Program-made: the position numbers and the translations under genes
Shown here: piece by piece, positions 23,901 through 35,800 of the stretch
Layout of the letters: each line of letters starts with the position of its first letter
How positions within the stretch are numbered: position 1 is the stretch's first letter
From: Rotaria sordida
Lineage: Eukaryota > Rotifera > Eurotatoria > Philodinida > Philodinidae
DNA: 64,000 bases
Direction: 5' to 3'
Assembly: GCA_905250125.1 (NCBI GenBank)
Contig: CAJNOL010000569.1
Location: forward strand, 59,357-123,356
The notes under the pieces: generated by a model
Database searches by the model: none
The model's input: the letters and a program-made list of their open reading frames with translations, nothing else
Told to the model about the DNA's origin: nothing

Positions 23901-26900
23901 GTTGTTGTAATGATTGTCGACTAGCTGAATGAACAAGTGATTGTTGTGAAGATGATGATGGTGATGAAGAATTTTTAATAGATTCAATACAAAGATTATT
24001 AATAAAATAAAGTGCTTTTGATGAATCTGTTTGTGTTTGATTATGACTATGATTATGATTATTATTATTATTATTATTATCGTCATCTGATAAATCACTT
24101 TGAATATTTTCTTCAATTTGTATTATTTGTTTATTAAATATTGGATTTTTGAAAGACAATGGTGTACGAATATTTTCTTTATTTAAATTTTCAACTGTTG
24201 TTATTGTTGGTGATGTTGATATTGAATGATAACCTTGTGATGATTCATTTGTTGTACCTGTACCTGTTAATGATAATGATATTTGACTACCATATGGTGA
24301 TGAACGATTATCATTTGATTGTTTATCTAAACGATTATAATAATGTTCAGATGGTGTTGTTAAATGATGATATATATGATGATGATGATGATGTAAATGA
24401 ATTTGTGTACCATTTTGTGTTGATGAATAAAATAATTTTATTTTTGTTAATTCATTTAAAACATATTCTAATTCATTTAATGTTCGACGTGTATTAAAAT
24501 CAATTTGTTCAAATAAATCAGCAAGAGTTGAATGAAGAATTGAATATTCTCGACCTAAATAAAAAATAAAGTAGATTTTATATTTAAATGAATAGACATC
24601 CATTGAATTCAAACGTTTGGTCTTGAATGTGATCATTTTCAGTTTATTGATAAAAATAAACAGAAGTAAAAAAAAAACCTTACACAATAAAAGAGCCCGA
24701 GTCTTCTACTACAGATGGAATCGGTTCAGTTCGCAGCAAGATCGTCGATATTTTCTAGGAATATGAGGGGATGAAAATTCTTGTAGGAAGTGCTTTCATT
24801 CTCGAAATGACACCCATTATGACGCGACCTTTCTCACAATATACGATCTGCTGCCGGGATGTTCTTTCTTCGAACCCTCTCCAATCCTATTCACCCCACA
24901 ATGACATTGTCTGTTTATTTTTATTTCATTTTCTGCTAGAGAAAGACAAATTACTATTCCAAAATCTCGTTTCTGTCCAAAGTTAACATCAAGTTGTAAA
25001 AATATTGGCAGAAAGTCGAACATTTACCTATTCAGCAATCCTCATTTCCAGTTAAAGTCTATTGGGTCCAAGAATTTTCGGATCCGAACCCGATGGATCA
25101 AAATTTTGGGTTCGATCCTAATTGATTAAGCTTCTATGGGAAGAGCCCAACTGGATCCAATGAATTCTATTCGAAGTACCTCAAGTCAACTTCTGTTTCG
25201 GTTCGGTTTAAATTTTGAGGAACCTGAATCGATCTGATCTCTGTCTTCCATCCGACACTTTCTGAACTGATCAAATAGTGTCTGAATAATAGAGTTCAAT
25301 GCATGCTGATAAATAAATAATAATGAAAGAAGTTCAAACCTAAATCAATATCACATTTATCATCGTGAAGATTAGTTCTATGTGCATATCGTGGTTCATC
25401 ATAATCATGATCAATTGTCTGAAAAAAAAACAAAAAAAAGTTTTGATTTTAAATAAATAATCATTTGATTATTCATATTTTTACTTACAGATATCTGAGC
25501 TAAAAATCTTCTCATATTTTCCGATTCTTTTCCAACAAAATCATTCATAAATTTCATATAAGATTCTTTTGGACCAAACCTAAATCGACAAAAAAAAAAA
25601 AAATTATTTTTTCAAATTCTAAATTCATTTTATTTAATTTTTCTTACTTAGAAAAATTTGCTAATGTTTGTAATGTTTTAGCAATTAATGTTAATTTTCT
25701 TGATGATTTTTCATTTGGATATTCTAATTTCAATAATAAATTGAATACTTTTATAAATTTCATTTCCTACAAAAAAAAAAAAAAATTTTACCTTGAGTAA
25801 GACCAAATAAATTTGGTGATAAAATAGCTGGACAAAGAAAACGAAGAAAAACTGATCCACTAATTAAATTAAACATTGTTTCATCAGATGATGATAATTG
25901 TCGAAGTTTCCAAAATATACGTTTTAATTCCCTTTTTTCAAAAAACAAAACAAATTTATTTACAAAAAAAAAAGAAAAAAAAAATTATTTATTCGAAAAA
26001 TCTTTTACTGAGGAAATAATGAATGTGATTGTTGAATTTCAAACCAAATTTTTTCACATAATAATCTTAATGTTATTTGATTACGTTCTAAATTTTGAAG
26101 ATTTGATACACGACCTGGATCAACTTCTAAATCTATATCATTCGAATTTTTTGATGATACAATATCTGTTACAAAACGTGTTAATGTTTCACGTAAATAT
26201 GTTTCACCAATTAATTTCATATATGCTTCCATAGATTTTGTTGCTATGGAATTACCACGAAATGTTAAAGAATTATCTGGTGTTGATAATATTTCAGCTT
26301 GTACAATATCAACAAGAAATGATGTAGAAAATGAAAGAGATTGAGCAATACGGGTTAATGATGTTGCTAAAAAAAAAAGAATTATTAAGAGAATAAAACG
26401 ATCTTTGCTCGAATAATTGAGTTTTTTTTTTTCGAAAGTTTATATTTGATTTTTAATATTTTAAGAGTAAGCTAATCGTATTAGTTAATTCGGAATGAAA
26501 TGGAATACATTTTTTGGCTTTTGACATTGATAATTTTGATAAGAGAATCTAACTAGGTGTCAAATTGTTTTTCAATCGAGACGATATTCATTCGATGAGT
26601 AATAGAAAAGTCTAGAACAATTTTGGTTTTACGAGCCTGCATTCTTGAGATATCGAAATTTTACTGAGTTTTTTCAAACGAAAAGCTGTGATATAGATTT
26701 TCAAACTTTTAAAAAACGATTTGATATCTGAAGAAATTCTTTCATGAGTTGAAAATAACACTGAAGAAATGATTTTAAACTAAATTTTATTGATTATTTC
26801 ACTGCGAACGAAGTCTTTGTCGAAACGAGAAAAATCTTCTTTAGATCCTTTGAAAATATTTTGTCTATCTTTGTAAAATTCAGTTATTTTCTTCAAATAA

Positions 26901-29900
26901 TCATTCCAACTGAAATCAATCCAAGACCATAAAATCTATTCATCATTAGTGTATATGTTTAGATCAATGCATCCCTAATATATATTTCATCACGAATAAA
27001 CTATAAATATGACCTTTTTCTATCATATTCATTATACATTAGAGTCAACATGATGCATAAGGTATCGACAGAGAAGCTTATTAACACATGGAAATATTCC
27101 GCCATGTGACAATACTTTAACTCAATGTGTTAATGTTCATATTTGAAAAGAAGATATCATTATTTACGTATATATATAAGTTCTTTGATTAATTCCGACT
27201 GATAAATAGATATATTCTATTTTCGAATGAAAAACTACCTACCAATTTCATCTTTATCACGTAAACTAATATGTGGTTCAAGAATTCTAATAAGTCGAAG
27301 ATAATCTCGTCGAATATACTAAAGAAAAAAAAAAATTATTTTTATTTCTTTATTTCTAAATAACAAACTTCTTGTAAATGTAAATATGATTCAATAGGTA
27401 AAATTTCAATAGCTTGATATTTAGCTTTAATTCTAATATTAAATGATCCATCTTGTAATCTTTGTGATTTATCTTTTCCTGTTATAGGTAAACCAGATGG
27501 TATTTGTAATGGATACCATTGTTCAATAAATTGATTTCCAGTTATTGTTGATAATGGTATATCAATATAACCAATTAAATCAATATCATTTCCATTGACT
27601 TGTTTTTGTTTACGTCTTTCGATTTCACGATAAATTTTACAACGAAGTATTGAACAACCTATTTTATTTTTATCAAAATTTATAAAAAAAAAAAGGAAAA
27701 GGAAAAGGAATTTTTTTTGTTGTTCAAACCTTCTGGTATATCTTTAAATGTAAAATTTTCTCCCCAAAAAAGTATTTCACGTCGTTCTTTACTTGTGGTT
27801 TTACCATAAATATCATCATCAAGAAATATTTTAACATAATATCTATACAAAAAAAAACAACAACATATTTTTCATAATTGAAATTTTTTTTTTATTTTTA
27901 TTTTTGTATTACTTTTTCTTAACAGGTAAACCTTTAGCTTCTAATATCCATATATCTAATGAATTATCTGTTCTTAAACCACATAAATTTGTTATTGTTT
28001 CTAATGATGTTTGTCGTAAACTATTTATTAATAATGAACTATCAGTTGAATATTGTTTTGAACGTAGATAATAATTTTTTTTTTCATTTTTATTTCGTAT
28101 TTGAATCGATTGATATGATGTTGATTGTTCATCATGTATATCAGATGATGTTTGTTGTAATATACTTGGATGTAAACGACGTATATGACAATTATCTAAT
28201 ATTAATTGATTTGGAATTGTTGGTGTTGTTGTTGTTGTTGTTAGAGATCCTAATGGACCATTACCAGGACCACCGTTTAATACAAATAGAGATTCATGAG
28301 AACGAGAACGATTTGATGGAATGTTACTATAAAACAAAAAAAAGATCATTTTTTTTTTTGAATTTTTTTTTTTTTTTGATTTTCTTACTGAAGTGATGGA
28401 GATGTTTGTTGATTATTTGAATTTATTAAAGATTGTTGAAGACGTTTTTGTCGTTCCAGTTTTGTAACACTTTTTGTACGTTTTAATGAATCAATATTTA
28501 TATTTGGTGATGGTAATGATTGTTGATTTGTATTTGATTTATTATTTGTTGATGAACGACCAAAAAAATATGAAAATTTTGTTTTTGATTGTCGATTTGT
28601 CGTTGTTGTTATTGAAGATAGACGATCAGATAATGAGTCTATACATATGACAAATAATTAATCATGAGGATTAACTTTATCTATATGTAAATTATTAAAA
28701 AAAAAAAAGCGACCCTGGCAGGAGTTGAACCTGCAATCTTCCGATCCGAAGTCGGACGCCTTAGCCATTAGGCCACAAGGCCGATATATAACATAGAACA
28801 AAAAGCAAAGAAATGAATCAACACTGAACATATATTTGAAGGAAGAAAAGAAAAAAAGAAAAAAGAATAAGCAAAAAGACAAGCGACCCTGGCAGGATTC
28901 GAACCTGCAATCTTCTGATCCGAAGTCAGACGCCTTAGCCATTAGGCCACAAGGCCGGTATTATACCGAGTAATGAATTTCTGTGTCATCTCGAATACTT
29001 ATCTCACGTTCATTTAAGCATAGAAATCTTTATCATATAAATTAGAACTTGGATTTTCCTAATCAAAAAAGGAAAGAAATCTCTTTTTTGAATAAAAATT
29101 TTCTTAATCCTATTAAAGTTTCAATCTATTCAAAGTAATTTAATATGAACAAAAAAAAAACCAAGTCAAATTTATAAAAATTTAAATATCTAATTACCAT
29201 ATTTCATTTCTAGAGAATAATCTTAATCTTCTTCTGCCTTATCAATGGAATTTTAATGAATGAATACAAGGAGTAAATCTTCTACCTTGACCCATGAAAT
29301 ACAACAAAGAGAGAGAGAGAGAGAGAGAGAGAAAAGAAGGTGAAAAGTAGAGATGCATGTACCTTGAACAAGCATTTATTCACTTTCTATTCATTTGTTA
29401 AAAGTATAAAAAAAAGAACACGTATGTGACAAATATTCTTTGTTGAAGGTGTGTCATTTATTCTCAATGAACGGAAATCAAACTATATACGGAAACGCCT
29501 GACATATATATATATATATATATAAACAAAACGAACCTTCATCATCATCAAACTCTTCTTCTTCTATAATTGGTACTTGTTGATGATAAATTGTTGATGC
29601 TATAGAATTATTATTATCGGTTGTTGATGTCATTAGTTGATTATTTGAAGCCCACCTTTTAAATAAATGCCGCATTATATCTTTTTTTTGTTGTTATACA
29701 ACAACGATAATGATGATGATGATGATGATGATGCATTGAACAATCGTTCGTATCTTTTACTTTCTCTGTTTTTTTCTTCTTCTTCTCTCGTTCTAATGCA
29801 AACCGAAACAATACGAGAGAGAAAATGAATAATGTACTTTCTCTCTCTTTTTTCTGTTTTTTTTTCTCCTCTCTTCTCTGTCTCTCTCTCTCTCTCTCTC

Positions 29901-31863
29901 TTTTTTTCCTCTTCTCCTTCTTCTTCTCTCGATATGTTGATTTGTACAGTAATTGAAATGTAATCGGAATCGATCTGTAACATCGAACAATTATTATTAC
30001 ACATATACGCGTGTGTACGTATATATACACACGCCAATGGGCTCCTAGTGGTTATCATTTGGCGCATATTGCGAGTCCGTCGCGCGTTCTCTCATATTTT
30101 TTTTTTCTTTTTCTAGACGACCATATATTTATATATGTATGTATGTATGTATGTTTGGATAGACAAGTGGGATGAAATGCGGAACGATGTTTGTCTCTAT
30201 TGAGAGAAGAAAGTAAGATAATTTGTCTTGAGATAACATATATACAAACAGATGTATGATAAAATATAATATGAATAAATTAGTAGAGTTAGTCGAATTG
30301 TTTTAGTTATTTATTCAATCAAAGGTTTATGGTTCGATACTCATTAAAAGATTGCTATGATTTAAATATTTTAGTTCGTGTCTGAGCTTGTATTCCATAA
30401 TCGGAGTATGTTCTATATGACATATAAAACCCACCGGTTATGATACAATGTGTATGATCGATGATATGCCGAGAACGGTTGTATGAGCAATCTTTTATTC
30501 GATAATAGAGACAAAAAAAAACAAAAGATTCTCGTTTTTTCTCTTTTTTTCATTTGTCTTATTTCAAGGAGATATTGATATGAGGTTTTTATTAGTATAT
30601 TGGGTAAATAATGAATATATATGTGTGAAGAAAAATCTCTTTTTTTTTTTTTGGTATGTTTTCTCTTTAATTGATCCGATTACCAAATATTCTTTTCTAT
30701 TAGTTTGATACGATCAAGAAAAAGATTTATATTGGTAAAGGTTATTGTGATCATTAGTTTGCTTTTTTTCTTTTTTTTTTTTTTTTTTTGTTAAAGTTTG
30801 CCTCATTAATATCTTACCCGTGAATGATGCAAGACGCATAGTGTTTGATTGTATTGGATTATTATTCAATGGAGTTAATGTAGCTGTTTTATCATCATTA
30901 GTTGTTGTTGATGATGAAAAAAAAGCTTTCGATAATGATGGTGACATATATTCTGATAATGATTGTAACATGTAACTTGGTCGACGAGCATTAACTGATG
31001 AACGTCCACTATTATTATTAGTTAATATTGATGAAGTACAAAGTGATGATGATGATGATGACGATGTTGCTGATGATGATAATGATATCATTTCACTATT
31101 TAAATCAACAATTGGTGCTTGTTTAGTTGAATGTATACACTAAAACAATTATTTTTATATTAATATTTTTGTAAAAGAAAACTAAATCTTTTTTTTTTTT
31201 TTTTTTATCAAACAATCTTTCACGTTTCGTAATCATCAGACATAACAAACGGAAGTCTTTTGTCGTTTTCGATTATGGCATCAGTATTCTTTTGTATTTC
31301 TTTTCTTTTCTTTTCTTTTCTTTTTCTTTTTATTGATCCGTTCAATTCAACATTTGGCATTCATTTCGACAATGTACATATAGAAATGAATAGAAGAAGA
31401 AAGAAAAACGATTCCATCATACAGGATATATGAACAAAGATTCTATTTGTATGCGTGTTTCTCCCACACACATGTGCATATACAAACTGCTCGATGCGAT
31501 GATATGTGGCATCGCATACGAATGAAATATCGACAAGAGATGATGGACATACATAACGGAAGAAAAGAAATGATAGAAGGTCAATTTAGTTCTACTAGTT
31601 GATGAGCTCAGTCATTCATTGCTTATCCAAACATCACGAGAAAAAAAGAAATAACATACATCGTTAGAATACAATGTCAATGTACGTTTTGTTCGATCAA
31701 ATTCAACATATTTTCGTATCCAACTACGTTCATCATCGAGATTATCTAGTTTTAATAAATAAAATTAAATATTATTTATTAAAAAAAAAAAAAAAGGATA
31801 TTATTTTCACTTACTTGAAACATCAAACCACGCATAGAATTGTTCAGATGAATCATTCTTCAT
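20909..31863 (-). CDS. SynGAP/DAB2IP/RASAL2-type Ras GTPase-activating protein, 1250 residues
   Basis: It stimulates GTP hydrolysis by Ras-family proteins at membranes. Seventeen exons: 31863-31815, 31745-31660, 31139-30818, 29680-29537, 28638-28389, 28326-27913, 27842-27730, 27658-27369, 27318-27243, 26366-26009, 25931-25792, 25723-25648, 25579-25489, 25418-25340, 24554-23665, 21621-21533, 21194-20909; 3753 nt, all phases consistent. A PH domain starts near residue 15 ([18 protein letters not shown]) and is split by a Ser-rich insert. [16 protein letters not shown] and RSRSHESL match DAB2IP. A C2 domain follows (about 415-560; [20 protein letters not shown]). The GAP domain (about 580-810) has the arginine finger in FRGNSIATK (Arg near 618) and [12 protein letters not shown]. 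Then come a low-complexity region and a C-terminal coiled-coil segment ([20 protein letters not shown]). Vertebrates have several paralogues, so no single symbol is given. The exon at 29680-29537 may instead be an alternative first exon. Confidence 0.93.
21622..23664 (-). other. RasGAP intron of 2.0 kb
   Basis: Separates the low-complexity exon from the coiled-coil exon. It holds a short palindromic repeat (22985-23130) and an imperfect inverted pair near 22685-22755 (AATCTAGAAATTTCACC facing GGAATTTCTAGTT). No gene was found. Confidence 0.6.
22985..23130. repeat. Short palindromic repeat copy in RasGAP intron
   Basis: About 140 bp: GAGCTCAATGGGTTCGGGTC, ATTTTTGGACCCGATGGG, then CTTCCCACAAAAGGTT, ending GGTACCGATAGGCTCTACTGG. 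Its ends are imperfect inverted repeats, and the same order is seen at 36540-36670. Confidence 0.8.
25055..25200. repeat. Short palindromic repeat copy in RasGAP intron
   Basis: Contains GTCTATTGGGTCCAAGAATT, TTCGGATCCGAACCCGATGG, the internal TATGGGAAGAGCCCA and AACTGGATCCAATG. It closely resembles 46880-47025 in the same orientation. Confidence 0.8.
26367..27242 (-). other. RasGAP intron of 0.87 kb (inverse side of 26366/27243)
   Basis: AT-rich intron within the GAP-domain coding part. No gene and no clear family member of the repeats described elsewhere; I see nothing specific in it. Confidence 0.5.
28710..28782 (-). tRNA. tRNA-Arg (anticodon TCG), copy 1
   Basis: Read on the minus strand, GGCCTTG pairs with CAGGGTC as acceptor stem. 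The D arm is GCC-loop-GGC. The anticodon arm is TCCGA-CTTCGGA-TCGGA, placing TCG at 34-36. The T arm is GCAGG-TTCAACT-CCTGC. The A box (TGGCCTAATGG) and B box (GGTTCAACTCC) are intact. No CCA is encoded and a long T-run follows as the Pol III stop. It lies in a RasGAP intron, same strand. Confidence 0.96.
28884..28956 (-). tRNA. tRNA-Arg (anticodon TCG), copy 2
   Basis: Tandem copy about 100 bp from the first and nearly identical. The anticodon stem differs by a compensatory pair change (TCTGA/TCAGA instead of TCCGA/TCGGA) and the T loop is the canonical TTCGAAT. The compensatory change argues that both are functional. TTTTT follows within a few bases downstream. The shared stretch GCGTCTGACTTCGGATCAGA matches animal tRNA-Arg(TCG). 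Confidence 0.97.
29309..29332. repeat. GA dinucleotide microsatellite in RasGAP intron
   Basis: Perfect GA run of 12 units. An AT run lies nearby at 29504-29524, just after the donor of the 29680-29537 exon. Confidence 0.9.
29711..30110 (-). promoter_or_regulatory. Candidate internal promoter of RasGAP, CT/GA-rich
   Basis: Directly upstream (minus strand) of the exon at 29680-29537, which can begin with an in-frame ATG ([13 protein letters not shown]). Contents: a TGA/ATG trinucleotide run (29711-29733), TC-rich tracts including a CT run near 29879-29901, and a small CG-rich patch (GTCCGTCGCGCG near 30075). The composition resembles the tract in front of Ski. The same exon also splices in phase to upstream exons, so it may serve both a long and a short isoform. 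Confidence 0.35.
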
Positions 31864-32808
31864 TGTTTTCTCTTTCTTTTTTTTTTGTTTTGTTTTGTTC
31901 AAGATTTAATACAATGAGTAAAACATATCTGACAGTTGTATTATGGATAGGGACATATAAATCCCGCGTAGATACAAAATTGACAAGAAAAAAAAATATT
32001 TTTTTTTCTTGCTTTTATATGTTACATATCTAAAAATAACAGTAACTAAAACTAAATTACCAAGTTTAATAGATTTATTTAAAGTAAATATAAATATGCA
32101 ATCGATATCCAGTCTCTTGAATGTAATTGTCTTCTGTCTCTCATGGTTTTTTTGTACAATAAACAAAAATATCTGTGCTCAAAGAAAAAAGAAATGGAAA
32201 TTCGAACATACATCAACAAATTATTTCAAATGAAATTTTATGCTGAATAATAAAAATGAACTATGAAGTATAAAATGAAAAGTTAAAAGATGATTACTGA
32301 CTGCTATTATTTATTTTGTTCCCAACTGAATAGAAAAAACAAATATTTTGGGCAATATTTATACTTGGTTGAATATATAAAAAGAAAATCTGAAGAAAAA
32401 TATTCATCTTATTTAACTTATTTACTAAAGCGAAAAAAAAAGTGAGACAGACATTAATTATCGTTCAGTGTTCTGTTTTTCTTTTTTTAGTGTGTGCATA
32501 TGAGTGAATCTTATTTATTTATTCCATTTTTTTATTTGTCTTCCTTGAACCAATTAAAATATTTAAAAAATCCTTTAAAATAAAATATTTTTCTTTAACA
32601 ATTTAATTTATTCATATTTAAATAAAAAAATATTTAATTAATATAAATATTTTGATCAAAAAAACAAAAAAAAAATCGATGTCGCTAATAGTTAAATAAA
32701 CTAAGATCGGATAAGCAATGCTAGATTTTACCATAAGACTTCTATTGGATTACAAAAAAAAAAAATAATTTCATTTAATTAACAAAAAAGAAAAAAAGAT
32801 TTAGATAA
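31864..32808. promoter_or_regulatory. Head-to-head intergenic region between RasGAP and MDN1
   Basis: About 0.95 kb separates the two divergent start codons. It is very AT-rich with many homopolymers and no supported gene. It should contain the MDN1 promoter and, if the first RasGAP exon is right, its promoter as well. No TATA box, GA tract or other element stands out. Confidence 0.45.
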
Positions 32809-35800
32809 ATGGAAATCGATTGTGAACATCATCAGGTATTACTTGAACTTATTCGACAGGTACCAGAAATATCCGAAGAATTACAACCATTAATAAAAAC
32901 AGTAAAATTGAAATAGTTTTTGAATAATGTTATGTAATAAATTGTTATCTTTTTGTTTTTTTTTTTGCTTTTTGAAGGACAAATGGTCTCTAGATAAACG
33001 TCATTTATTAATAAATTTACTTGTTCAACAATTATTACAAAGTGATTCATTATCATCGAAATTTTGTGAACAAATTCAAAATTTATTTCCACATTATTTT
33101 ATTGCATTTATTCATCGTCTTTATATAGCAGTGAATTTTTCAAATAAAATAACTAATCATATATCAATTAAACAAAGATTTCTTGTTTTACTTTCTCAAA
33201 TTTTACAAGATTATCCTTCATTACATACGTAATATAATGTTTTTTTTGTTTTTGTTTTTGTAAATAGAATTTAAAATGCATTGGTTTTTTTTTGTCTAGA
33301 ATAACTGAAAATCACCTTTTATCAACAGATACATCATTAATTGAATGGAATGGAGAAAGTCCAAAAAAGAAATTAAAAATAGTAAAGAAAAAGAAACAAA
33401 AAAATTTATATTTAATTTAATTGCAAAATTTTTACTTTTTTTTTTAGAAAGAAAATAATATAAATGATCATGTTTATTTACTTCTTTCAACACTTCGTTT
33501 ATTATTATTATCAAATTCAAAAATAAATTTAATTCATTCATGGAAATGGAATACACTTATTCATTTATTACAAAATACTAATGATGATTATGTCAAATGG
33601 TTTGTTTATACAAAGATTAGTTGGTTTTTTTTTCTAATATAATACTCGGGGTTTTTTTTTATTGTAATAGGTTAGCATTTCTTTGTCTATCGATCATATT
33701 TAATATGTCATCGAATCAACAAGATTTATATCGACCTAACGTGTCAAATACAACTATTTTCAAGTAATTTTTCAATATTTCATTTGTTAGAAAGAAAAGT
33801 ATATTCTGCAATCGCAGAGATATGCAAGTATTCTTGTCATGCGTTATCCAGCATGGGAATTGAAGACGTGGCACCTCACTGGAGATTAAAGTCCATCGGA
33901 TCTAACTGGGTACGAGTCCTAAAATGTTGTTTCGATCGGGTCCGATGAATAGGTTTCCACTATTTGGGAGTTTTAAATCGTCTCTTCTGAAAGAGAAAGT
34001 CTAGATAAAAAACTGTTTCGATGGTGTAAATCCTCTCCTGTAATAGAGAATCCAAATCTTCTATTATATTCAAGCGTACAAATCTTCCCGGAGTCTTTTA
34101 TTATATTCTATTTATTTACATAATTTTTCATAAAATCTTGAAAATGAGGTAAATCTATTGATTAGAGTTCAGAAATTAATTAATCAAGTGGAATCTGCTA
34201 TTGCAGAGGAGGAGGAGGTGGTAGTTTAATTTATTGATAAGACATGTTTATTGATAGTCACACAAGATTTATCGTATTAATAAAAAACATGATTGATCAT
34301 TATGTGAGAGTTTATTCTTATAATAAAAATTGTATTGACTCTTGATGAGTAGATAGAATATTTTCCAATAACATATTTGTTTATTTTTCGTTGATATTCC
34401 CAATCAGTTTCTTTAAGATTATTCAAAACAAAAATAAGTAGATTTTATAATTTCATTAGAAGAGCTATTTTGGTGGAAAAGCTAATACTCAATTAAATCC
34501 AACCAAGCTATAATATAAATAATTTCTATGTTAGATGTTTCTTCTTTCAAAATCTCAATTTTTTTTTTGTTATAAATGATCAGGATGGAGAAAAGAAGCT
34601 TATCGAACAGTCAAGGATTGTCGAACATGTGGCTTTTTACACACGTTTTCGACAATCTTTGTCTTCTTGGGTTACAACACCATATACACACTCCAGTTGT
34701 ACATTATAATAATGAGAACTAAAAAAAATGTTCATTGGTCATATTCGAAGAGACGGATGTGTTATGTATAAAAATTCAACATTGTATCTTGAAAAATCTT
34801 TTAAATAAGTGAGAAAGTAATAAAATATTTTATTTTTCTTTAGAATCTTTGATCTGATTAATTCAAAATCTAGTCTTCCAGTTGATATATCTACTTGTGA
34901 TAAATTATTTATTGATAATGATTTTAAAAAACGTAGTGTATTTATAAATGGTATTCCTTTATTAAAATATAATATGAATAAAAAATCAAATGATAATGAA
35001 TCTTTAATTGAAATAAAACTGACTCATACATCAACAATAGATAAATGTTTACGTGAAATAGCATTAAGTATAACACTTTCTTGGACAACATTAATTTATA
35101 GTTCAATAAGTAATGGAAAAACAATGATTGTTGAATATATTGCTCAACAAATTGGAAAACGATTAATTAAAATTCAATGTTCAGATCATATGGATAGTAA
35201 AGTATGAGAAAATTTAAATCTTTTAGCTTTTTTTTAGTTTTAAATCATTTTTTTGATTAGGTTCTATTAGGTACATATCAATGTACAGATAAACCTGGAG
35301 AATTTATTTGGACATCTGGTTTACTTGTTGAAGTAAATATTTATTTATTTATTTATTTATTTGATTTTTTTTTTTTTGATTTTGCTTTTTAGGCAACATC
35401 AGAAGGTCATTGGTTATTAATGGAAGATATTGATGCTGCTACTTCAGATGTATTATCAACAATAAAAAGTTTAATTGAAACAAAATCTATTGGATATGGT
35501 TCAATTTCACCAGATTTTCGTCTTTTTCTAACACAACGGTAAAAAAACGAATCATAAATTATGGCTTTTTTTAAAAATTCTATTATGTTTTAGTGATACG
35601 GGTATACCAGTTCAATCAAATGAATTAATACATTTATTAAAAAGTGTATTTTGTATTGTAATACCTTCATATGCTGATTCTGAAATAATTCAAGTATGAA
35701 TTTTAATAAAAATCTTATGAAATCAGTTATGAATATTCTAAAAAGAGTTCGAACTAATAGCTTATTTTTGCACAAAGATTGATCTTAACGAGAATCGTGC

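Noticed and set aside
24159-24497. 112-codon plus-strand frame opposite the RasGAP low-complexity exon
   Set aside because: Shadow of the minus-strand coding sequence, with runs of Leu and Asp mirroring Asn/His codons.
24710-25030. Somewhat more GC-balanced block with small frames on both strands in a RasGAP intron
   Set aside because: Looked like a possible gene fragment, but the frames are short, give no recognisable peptide and have no splice support.
28658-28942. Open frame with a duplicated peptide ([16 protein letters not shown])
   Set aside because: It is a translation of the two tRNA-Arg genes.
29659-30067. Overlapping Arg/Glu/Lys-rich frames on the minus strand
   Set aside because: All three frames are open because of CT/GA repeats; only the 29680-29537 exon has splice and phase support.
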